Shown here in pieces: positions 9,512-15,558 of a stretch of 64,000 nucleotides of DNA. Source of the DNA: Chitinophaga pinensis. Its GTDB lineage: Bacteria > Bacteroidota > Bacteroidia > Flavobacteriales_D > Crocinitomicaceae. The DNA is taken from NCBI GenBank assembly GCA_943324745.2, contig CALPMT020000014.1, positions 1 to 64,000 on the forward strand, read 5' to 3'. Position numbers and translations under genes: made by a program. Position 1 is the stretch's first letter. Each line of letters begins with the position of its first letter. The notes under the pieces are model-generated. The model made no database searches. It was not told the DNA's origin and saw nothing but the letters and a program-made list of their open reading frames with translations.

Positions 9512-9548
9512 TAAAATAAAAAACCCTGTTCAGCAAAGAACAGGGTTT
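9512..9548 (-). terminator. Rho-independent terminator of the 9572-11086 gene
   Basis: An 11-bp perfect stem (AAACCCTGTTC with GAACAGGGTTT, 6-base loop) followed on the minus strand by a T-rich run. It lies 24 bases after the stop codon. Confidence 0.85.
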
Positions 9549-9571
9549 GGAAAGAATTCGATGTATTCAAT

Positions 9572-11086
9572 TTACTCTTTAATTAATTTGATCGCTTCTT
9601 TGTAATCAACGCTTATAAAATATGTCCCATTTTCAATGTTTTCCATAGATACATTTTGGGAAGTAGTATTTACAATACCTGCATAAACACATCTACCTGT
9701 GATATCCATAATATTAACTGATTTACCAATCATTGTTGAAGTTGATTTCAATGTGAAAGAACCATTGCTTGGGTTTGGGTAAATAGAAATGGCAGAATTA
9801 TCAATCTGTGAAATTGAAGCTGTTTCAATATTCGAATAATACAATTCGGTTAAACTATAATTGTTTTTATTAAAACTAATTATTTTCTTGTGTGACATTG
9901 AATTTTTTATCTCATCATCAATAATATGGTTGAAAGCGGAATTTATTTTTTCTTTAATTGGATCTATTTCACTATCAAATAGTGGGCTTGCTATTATGTT
10001 ATAGTTATTATCAAAGGTTAATGTAAATTCTTGGGATGAAGTTATTTTACCTAACGTATCAAAGTTGTTGAAAAAATAGGTGTCGGTAACTGTATTATTA
10101 CTATTGTTTTTTGACACACGATAGCTAACTTGATATGGTTTTACAGTATCTAAGGCTTTATTACTTTGTTTTGAAAAGAAAGTTTCTTTTAAAGGTTCAT
10201 ACTCATAACGGCTTCTTGATTCTAATTTTGTTGCACTTGTGTGATTATCATCCCAAAATCTGTCAATAGCAATCACTTGATTTTTGTTGTTGTACTTATA
10301 GATTTTCTTGTAAATGGTATATCTCAAAGATGGAACAGGATATCCTTCCATATTAGCTGAAGAATCTATTGTATAAATTAATTGATTTTTGTCATTAAAT
10401 TTTCTTGTGATAAATTGATTGGTTCGTTTCCATGTAGCTAATAATGAATCACCGGTGTAATTTTTAATCGTTAATATATTTCCGTTTTTATCGGATTCAT
10501 ATTCTTCTTTTTTAAACGATTGATTGTACTTTTGAGTTGATTGATTTAAATTAGATTCAATTGTAACACGTTCTAAATAATTTTGTCCATCAGATTTATA
10601 TATTTCCTCTGTTTTTTTTGTAGGATTAAAAGCGGAGGCAATTATAGTTGTCTCTTGGAAAATTCTTCTAATTTTTTTTGCTAAGAAAGCATTAATAGTA
10701 TATTCGTAATCAATACTTTCAGTTAAACTAATTTTTTTTAAACCATTATTCCATTCATAAATTTTTGAAGATATTAAGTTGCCATTTAAGTCATAATCAT
10801 ATAATTTTTGATAGTTTAATCTAAATGTTTGACTGATTGTATCGAATACAAAATCTTGATGCTTTATAAACTTATTTTTATCGTAATAGGAATAACCTTT
10901 AAGCTCTATTTTTTTATCCTTATTAAATTTATACGCACTATCACAACGAGCAACCACTCCTCTTTTTTGATTCTCAGAACTATTATTTGAATAATTAGGT
11001 AATTTAATTCCGCTAAAAACAGACTGAGAGTAAGCGTATAAATTATTAATTAATAATACCAAAAAGGTAATTAATGTGTTTTTCAT
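9572..11086 (-). CDS. Secreted protein with YD-repeat-like motifs and T9SS type A sorting domain
   Basis: A 504-residue protein beginning with a signal peptide (KNTLITFLVLLINNLYAYS). The body contains several degenerate motifs of the form YDLNGNLISSKIYEW, DKNGNILTIKNY and YKYNNKNQVIAIDRFW, which resemble loosely conserved YD/RHS-type strands. The final roughly 75 residues are a T9SS type A sorting domain: ISIYPNPSNGSFTLKS, VNIMDITGRCVYAG, ENGTYFISVD and a basic end, IKLIKE. The protein is expected to cross the outer membrane by T9SS and be released or anchored. A terminator follows at 9512-9548. No enzyme motif is visible. Confidence 0.82.
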   Translation of the reverse strand: MKNTLITFLVLLINNLYAYSQSVFSGIKLPNYSNNSSENQKRGVVARCDSAYKFNKDKKIELKGYSYYDKNKFIKHQDFVFDTISQTFRLNYQKLYDYDLNGNLISSKIYEWNNGLKKISLTESIDYEYTINAFLAKKIRRIFQETTIIASAFNPTKKTEEIYKSDGQNYLERVTIESNLNQSTQKYNQSFKKEEYESDKNGNILTIKNYTGDSLLATWKRTNQFITRKFNDKNQLIYTIDSSANMEGYPVPSLRYTIYKKIYKYNNKNQVIAIDRFWDDNHTSATKLESRSRYEYEPLKETFFSKQSNKALDTVKPYQVSYRVSKNNSNNTVTDTYFFNNFDTLGKITSSQEFTLTFDNNYNIIASPLFDSEIDPIKEKINSAFNHIIDDEIKNSMSHKKIISFNKNNYSLTELYYSNIETASISQIDNSAISIYPNPSNGSFTLKSTSTMIGKSVNIMDITGRCVYAGIVNTTSQNVSMENIENGTYFISVDYKEAIKLIKE

Positions 11087-11186
11087 TTTTAGTTTGGATT
11101 ATTGATTTGAATAAGAATAAAATTAGTGTTATTTCAAGGGATACAAAATAAAATCATTGATTGTATTTAGAAATTGAATTTGTACA

Positions 11187-11221
11187 CAATAAAAAACCTG
11201 TCCATTGCTGAACAGGTTTTT
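11187..11221 (-). terminator. Terminator of the 11244-13214 gene
   Basis: A 10-bp stem (AAAAACCTGT with ACAGGTTTTT) around CCATTGCTGA. Its sequence is almost identical to the terminator at 18514-18545, so the 3' ends of the two genes are related together with their terminators. Confidence 0.85.
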
Positions 11222-11243
11222 GTTGATAGGATAAAATCATTTG

Positions 11244-13214
11244 TTATTCTAGTACAATTTGTTGTGTTAGAATACGCACATTATTTGCATCTAAAACATG
11301 TAAAATATACATTCCTTTCGTTCCTAAAGATTGTAGTGAGATTTCAGTTTTAGCAGTTGTAATAGCTGTGGTATAGACCTCTTTTCCTAGTAATTCATAA
11401 ATCTTAAATTTATAGCCATTTAATGCAATCACATCTGACACATCAAGTATCAATAAATCGGAAGTTGGATTAGGATATACATGAATATCCGTGTATTGAT
11501 TTGCTTTGATGCCAGTCGTTAATTTTAATTTAATTTTTAGTATGGTATCGTAGTTTACACACTTATTATCGTTTGTATCCACTAAAATAGTACTCACTGT
11601 GATTGAATTTTTACATCCTAACTCTGAAACTAATTGATAGCTTATATTTTTCTTGCCAGATTTTGCTAGTGAAGGATAAAATGTCGAACCAATTACAGCA
11701 TCTCCAATATAGTTTCCTCCTAAAGGATAACCTAATAACTGGATAGGAGAATCAGATTTAAATAGGATAGGCTTTAATGGATCTAAATTCATTTTAGGTT
11801 TGGCATTGAATATCACATTTTGACCTAATGAATTAGTACAGTTGTATAAATTTTTGATTGTAACACTATAATATCCAGAAGTCATCACCGAAATTTGGTT
11901 TTTAGTTGCACCCGTATTCCATAAATAAGAATCTCCACCATCGGCTTGCAATACAACCGTATCTCCTGTACACACTGTTTTATTTGCTTTAACTGTAATT
12001 AATCCATTAGGTCTAGGATTCACGGTGATATTGATGGTGTCGCTAGTGACTGTACCACATTCATTGGTAATTTTCACATAATACTTCCCTTGATTAAATA
12101 CAGTAATATCCATAGATTTCTCACCCGTATTCCATAAATAAGTTCCTTTATCATTTGCTGAAATAATAACACTGTCTTTTTCACAAATTACGGGTATTTT
12201 AGAATATAAATTTATCGTTTTATTCGGAAGAGAATGTAAATATAGATTAACAGCATCACTTCTCTCAAAACAATAACCATCCGAAATTACAACAGAATAA
12301 TTTCCTTCTTTTAACACTTCTAACGTACTATTTTTTTGATTATCTATTTGAATGCCATTAAGATACCATCGGTATGTTCTGCCATTCACTTCAGTAGTAT
12401 TTAATTTTTTGGTGATATTTGAACATATGGAGTAATAATTTAATGGGGAAATAGTTACTGTACTCGTTTGGCATTTAGGTTGACCATAAAATAATTGCTC
12501 CACTTCATTCATTGTGATCGCTCTTTTGTGAATTGAAATATCATCTATTGACCCATTAAACATTTTTCCGATAGTTATCAATGAATCAAGCACATTAAAT
12601 TTAATTTTTGTTTTGTTATTATATTTATAATAAATTCCATTGATATAGGTTTTTAATGTGTCTCCATTGTATGTAACGGTAATAAAATTCCAATTATTTT
12701 CATGAAAAGTACCATAAGACGAACTAAAATTTACAGAGTTATTTATATTTAAATACTTATTGTAGGATACGTTCAAATATCCATTTTTCTGAATTGAAGA
12801 ACTTAAAATTTCTTTCGAATTTCCATACTTAAAGATATATGCATTATCAGGTATAATTTGTTGTGCGGTTAAATCAGGATAACCATTCGCATCTGTTTTA
12901 ATATTCGATTTAAACCAACCAGAAAATGAAAGTGATGTATTGTTTATCAACAAATTTTTGATTTTAATTCGAATAGAATCGTTATCAAAAAAATACGCAC
13001 TATTGACTTTTCCATTACGATCCTTTTCCAACGTTGCTCCAGTTACGATACCATGATTCCCGTTTCCACTTTCATCATTTGCATTCCCATTAAATGGCCA
13101 ATACCCAACTAAACCATCTTTTGGCATATAAGAGGGCACATTTTGTCCGTAAAGGTTTGCCGTCAAAACGATTGATAGTACAGCAAGAACGAATAGTTTT
13201 TTCATAAAATTCAT
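11244..13214 (-). CDS. LamG-domain surface protein with Ig-like repeats and T9SS type A sorting domain
   Basis: A 656-residue secreted protein with a signal peptide (KKLFVLAVLSIVLTANLYG). The start could equally be the fourth codon, ATG 13205. Residues of about 30-240 form a LamG/concanavalin-like jelly-roll: GLVGYWPFNGNANDESGNG, SFSGWFK, WNFITVTYNGDTLKTYING and GSIDDISIHKRAIT. Ig-like stretches with cysteines and the pattern YLWNTGEKSMDITV / YLWNTGATKNQISV follow. The C-terminus is a T9SS sorting domain (IHVYPNPTSDLLILD through ILTQQIVLE). Its last 35 residues are nearly identical to those of the 18570-20882 protein, although the rest differs. LamG domains usually bind carbohydrate or protein, so an adhesion role is inferred. 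A TAAATTTG box is at 13260-13267. Confidence 0.85.
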   Translation of the reverse strand: MNFMKKLFVLAVLSIVLTANLYGQNVPSYMPKDGLVGYWPFNGNANDESGNGNHGIVTGATLEKDRNGKVNSAYFFDNDSIRIKIKNLLINNTSLSFSGWFKSNIKTDANGYPDLTAQQIIPDNAYIFKYGNSKEILSSSIQKNGYLNVSYNKYLNINNSVNFSSSYGTFHENNWNFITVTYNGDTLKTYINGIYYKYNNKTKIKFNVLDSLITIGKMFNGSIDDISIHKRAITMNEVEQLFYGQPKCQTSTVTISPLNYYSICSNITKKLNTTEVNGRTYRWYLNGIQIDNQKNSTLEVLKEGNYSVVISDGYCFERSDAVNLYLHSLPNKTINLYSKIPVICEKDSVIISANDKGTYLWNTGEKSMDITVFNQGKYYVKITNECGTVTSDTINITVNPRPNGLITVKANKTVCTGDTVVLQADGGDSYLWNTGATKNQISVMTSGYYSVTIKNLYNCTNSLGQNVIFNAKPKMNLDPLKPILFKSDSPIQLLGYPLGGNYIGDAVIGSTFYPSLAKSGKKNISYQLVSELGCKNSITVSTILVDTNDNKCVNYDTILKIKLKLTTGIKANQYTDIHVYPNPTSDLLILDVSDVIALNGYKFKIYELLGKEVYTTAITTAKTEISLQSLGTKGMYILHVLDANNVRILTQQIVLE

Positions 13215-13259
13215 TTTTATTTTTCTAACTACTTCAAATTTTTATTGAAGTGAGTTTTT

Positions 13260-13267
13260 CAAATTTA
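13260..13267 (-). promoter_or_regulatory. Putative -7 box (TAAATTTG) for the LamG gene
   Basis: A TAnnTTTG match on the minus strand, 45 bases before the start. A short hairpin (CTTCAA/TTGAAG) sits between it and the gene. Confidence 0.35.
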
Positions 13268-13402
13268 AGCTATTATACTGAAATAGAGGTTCATTTTGAA
13301 CTTTTTCTCAACTCAAAAAAGAAGTGTAGTTGTGGATGAAAAATTTACAAGGAATCAAACTTTGACACCTTGTATTATTTTTATGATTAAGCTTATCAAA
13401 CT

Positions 13403-13993
13403 TTAGAATGTGAATGAAGAATTTTCACTGCAATCTTTTAAATTATTTTCTATCTCATCTTTGGCTAAACACCCAAAGGAATCGTTACTCCAAATTTGAA
13501 TTTTATTTTGTTTTTTAAATAAAAAACTTGGAAATTTCCCTTGGGCAATTTCAGCAATTTTAGTAGGGTTGTTTGCTAATTGTAGTTCAAATGAATTGTT
13601 TATTTCTCTTTGATATGGAAGTAAAGTATGTTTGTCTGAACTGCAAACGATGAATCTAATTTTTAAAGATTTATTTTTGTTTTTTAATTGTTTTAAACCA
13701 GCGATAGATTCAAAACAAAAAGGACATCCAGGAATTGTAATAACTACTAATTCATCGGATACAATGTTTAAATTTTGTGTTTTTATAGAAATAGTTCTGA
13801 AACTATTTGAAAAATCACCTTGATAGATTGGGTGAATAGCAAAATAAATAGCTACAGGAATAACCCAACTTACTAAAAATATAAGGCGTATTTTACCTTT
13901 TGATTTCTTATAAAGAAATATTGAAAAAAAAACACCCCCCACAAGACAAAGCAAGTAGGGGAATATTTTTGTTAATGTCCAACTTAATAACAC
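13403..13993 (-). CDS. Membrane-anchored thioredoxin-like protein with CPFC motif
   Basis: A 196-residue protein. Two hydrophobic helices occupy residues of about 8-26 and 36-53 (FPYLLCLVGGVFFSIFLY, then LIFLVSWVIPVAIYFAI). A periplasmic-type thioredoxin-like domain follows, with the redox motif in ELVVITIPGCPFCFESI. The later GKFPSFLFKKQNK segment could supply the cis-proline of the fold. The expected role is disulfide reduction or exchange at the membrane, but the family is not recognised. It follows a small lipoprotein gene with 3 bases between, so the two form an operon. That neighbour has a CECT motif and further cysteines, making it a plausible partner or substrate (inference). Confidence 0.6.
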   Translation of the reverse strand: MLLSWTLTKIFPYLLCLVGGVFFSIFLYKKSKGKIRLIFLVSWVIPVAIYFAIHPIYQGDFSNSFRTISIKTQNLNIVSDELVVITIPGCPFCFESIAGLKQLKNKNKSLKIRFIVCSSDKHTLLPYQREINNSFELQLANNPTKIAEIAQGKFPSFLFKKQNKIQIWSNDSFGCLAKDEIENNLKDCSENSSFTF

Positions 13994-13996
13994 GAA

Positions 13997-14227
13997 TTAT
14001 TTAATTTTACAAGTAGATGTAGTATAAGTTGTAGTAACATTTGATTTTTCACAAGCTTCAGTTGCTTTTGATTTTGTGTCTTTAATAGTTTCAGAAATTG
14101 TTGATGTAGATTTCCCTTCGCCAATTGAAGTCATATCTGTAACAATCGTACATTCACATGTGTAATCTTTTTTGCAAGATGCTAACCCTAAAAGAGCAAC
14201 TGCACCAACTAACATAATTTTTTTCAT
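13997..14227 (-). CDS. Small cysteine-containing lipoprotein
   Basis: A 76-residue protein starting at ATG 14227, which gives a proper lipoprotein signal (KKIMLVGAVALLGLASC, lipobox LASC). An upstream in-frame ATG at 14257 would bury the signal. After the lipidated cysteine come KKDYTCECTIVTD, a Ser/Thr/Lys-rich middle, and two more cysteines (EACEKSN and TSTCKIK). The four mature-chain cysteines could form two disulfides. The function is unknown. It is the first gene of a two-gene operon with the thioredoxin-like protein. A TAGTTTTG box lies 27 bases upstream and a pair of palindromes about 75-130 bases upstream. Confidence 0.7.
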   Translation of the reverse strand: MKKIMLVGAVALLGLASCKKDYTCECTIVTDMTSIGEGKSTSTISETIKDTKSKATEACEKSNVTTTYTTSTCKIK

Positions 14228-14254
14228 AAAATAAATTGTTTTATAATTTTTGCA

Positions 14255-14262
14255 CAAAACTA
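14255..14262 (-). promoter_or_regulatory. Putative -7 box (TAGTTTTG) for the lipoprotein operon
   Basis: A TAnnTTTG match on the minus strand, 27 bases before ATG 14227. A TTTG lies further upstream, but its spacing (14 bases) is shorter than the usual 17-23. Confidence 0.45.
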
Positions 14263-14299
14263 TATAAATATTTTCTCAAAATATATAACATATTTAAAA

Positions 14300-14356
14300 A
14301 CAGGTATTTATACCTGTATTGAATACGCGTAATTAAAAACAGGTATTTATACCTGT
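14300..14356. repeat. Two identical 18-bp palindromes repeated at 39-bp spacing
   Basis: ACAGGTATTTATACCTGT (arms ACAGGTAT/ATACCTGT, TT centre) occurs at 14300-14317 and 14339-14356. The bases after each copy are also similar (TGAATACGCGTAATT and CAATACACGTATTA). Two copies 39 bp apart suggest a protein-binding site pair or a small repeat. They lie upstream of the lipoprotein operon. Confidence 0.7.
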
Positions 14357-14439
14357 AGTCAATACACGTATTAAATTATGTAATAAAATAAAATACAAGT
14401 CGATAATTTTACTTGAAATAAAATTCAAATAGGGATCAA

Positions 14440-14715
14440 ATATCCATTAAATTTTCCGCTTCGTTCTTTATCCCACTTCCCTTTCGTTCGGTCTTCAAAA
14501 GCAGTGCTTTTTCTTCCCTTCAAAGTGGGAAACAGTTTGACAATATCTTAGGTTATTGAAACACTGAGTTTTATCGTCATCAGCTCCTCGAGGAGGGACT
14601 GAGGGAGGTGACAAACAAAAGAGAACAGAACCACTCAAATAAAATCTGATTATACCCCTAATAAGTTTTAAAAATTGATAAGAATTTAGGGTTATAACCC
14701 TAAAAATAAATTATT
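14440..14715. repeat. Gene-free intergenic block with repeats shared with 21130-22110
   Basis: No gene is seen here. The block contains a GGGATCAAATA...CTTCGTTCTTTATCCC segment also found near 22065-22108, and the GGAGGGACTGAGGGAGGTGA element also found near 21257. A stretch running ACTCAAATAAAATCT to a 20-bp palindrome TTTAGGGTTATAACCCTAAA (14685-14704) recurs near 21290-21425. The palindrome is about 85 bases before the antitoxin start and could be an operator. Confidence 0.65.
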
Positions 14716-14762
14716 TGGGTTTAAGCGTGGTTTCAAACATTACTATATTGTAGGTTTTTTTG

Positions 14763-14770
14763 TAACTTTG
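14763..14770 (+). promoter_or_regulatory. Putative -7 box (TAACTTTG) of the toxin-antitoxin operon
   Basis: An exact TAnnTTTG match 19 bases before the antitoxin ATG. Confidence 0.5.
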
Positions 14771-14789
14771 GTTAAAGAACTTTATAATC

Positions 14790-15005
14790 ATGACAACTTT
14801 TACAATACATACAAATGATGTTGAACAGTTAAAAGCGTTAAAAGCGGTTTTGAAGGCATTAAAAATAAAGTTTGAAGTGGATAAGAAAGAAAAACTATAT
14901 GATCCTGCATTTGTAACTAAAATTAAAAGGAGTCAAAAGCAACTTAAAGAAGGAAAATCAACGATAATTACGACGGATCAATTAGATGATTTTTTAGGTA
15001 TATGA
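14790..15005 (+). CDS. Antitoxin of a YoeB-type pair (DUF2683-like)
   Basis: A 71-residue protein with an N-terminal beta/alpha segment (TTFTIHTNDVEQLKALKAVL) and a charged C-terminal half (FVTKIKRSQKQLKEGKSTI, ending DQLDDFLGI). This layout is common in Bacteroidota antitoxins, where the C-terminal tail wraps the toxin. The stop overlaps the toxin start by 4 bases (ATGA), the classic order of antitoxin first. Autoregulation is likely, and the palindrome at 14685-14704 is a candidate operator. The gene lies in an island with remains of another toxin-antitoxin-like module. Confidence 0.8.
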   Translation: MTTFTIHTNDVEQLKALKAVLKALKIKFEVDKKEKLYDPAFVTKIKRSQKQLKEGKSTIITTDQLDDFLGI

Positions 15006-15265
15006 CTTTTTACATTGAATTTTCAGATGATGCAAAAGCAGATATTCTTTTTTTTCAAAAAGCAGGAGACAAATCAATACTTACTAAAATAAAAATGTTA
15101 ATTCTAACTATTCAAGAAAGTCCCTTTTCTGGAATAGGAAAGCCAGAGCTTTTAAAACATCAATTTTCTGGACTTTGGTCTAGAAGAATCAATCGAGAAC
15201 ATAGAATGATTTATAAAGTTGAGAAAGAATTAATTACAATTCTTTCTCTGAAAGGGCATTACTAA
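15002..15265 (+). CDS. Txe/YoeB family toxin (RelE superfamily mRNA interferase)
   Basis: An 87-residue protein, normal length for YoeB (84 in E. coli). The conserved features are present: ESPFSGIGKPELLKH with the catalytic-region glutamate, LWSRRINREHRMIYKV with the arginines and histidine, and the C-terminal GHY pair. Known family members cut mRNA on the ribosome and stop translation until neutralised by the antitoxin. No damaging mutation is visible, so the pair is probably functional. It is immediately followed by a decayed DUF4160/DUF2442 remnant. Confidence 0.9.
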   Translation: MTFYIEFSDDAKADILFFQKAGDKSILTKIKMLILTIQESPFSGIGKPELLKHQFSGLWSRRINREHRMIYKVEKELITILSLKGHY

Positions 15266-15279
15266 AGTGTAGACTAAAT

Positions 15280-15438
15280 GCTTTAGAAATGTGGAATTCA
15301 AAAGACTTTCACAAAATAGAACCCTTAAGATAGATGTATAAAATAATTGACATAGCATTTTAGATAAATTTCAACTAGTATGTTATTTTAATAATGGTGA
15401 AAAAAGAATTTTAGACCTCACTACATCAGCTCCGCTAG
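15280..15438 (+). pseudogene. Decayed DUF4160-DUF2442 module remnant
   Basis: Bases 15280-15333 encode ALEMWNSKDFHKIEPLR and a stop, nearly the same as the end of the DUF4160 reading frame at 21525-21773. From ATG 15334 the sequence opens like the DUF2442 gene at 21776 (MYKIIDI against MYKVTNI), loses frame with stops, then resumes as CYFNNGEKRILDL (compare CTFNTGETKLLDL). The DUF4160 front and the DUF2442 end are missing. This is a truncated, frameshifted relic of the same two-gene module found intact-to-half-intact 6 kb away. Confidence 0.8.
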
Positions 15439-15485
15439 ATTTGTAATTAGAAGGTTCTGAACACTTCTAATTACAAATCTAGCGG
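15432..15485. repeat. Perfect 22-bp inverted repeat (54-bp hairpin)
   Basis: The arm 15432-15453 (CCGCTAGATTTGTAATTAGAAG) is the exact reverse complement of 15464-15485, with a 10-base loop GTTCTGAACA. It lies at the broken end of the DUF2442 remnant, followed by AACAG repeats and then a terminator. It could be a small mobile palindromic element. Confidence 0.8.
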
Positions 15486-15502
15486 AACAGAACAGAACAG
15501 AA

Positions 15503-15529
15503 ATAAAAAAACCGTCACGAGGACGGTTT
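15503..15529 (-). terminator. Terminator of the 15559-18444 gene
   Basis: The stem AAACCGTC/GACGGTTT with loop ACGAG is followed on the minus strand by a T-rich run, 30 bases after the stop codon. Confidence 0.85.
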
Positions 15530-15558
15530 CTATAGCTAACTAAAATAGCATTTATTCG

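Noticed and set aside
14300-14356. CRISPR array
   Set aside because: Only two repeats, each palindromic, with a 21-base AT-rich similar spacer and no cas genes.
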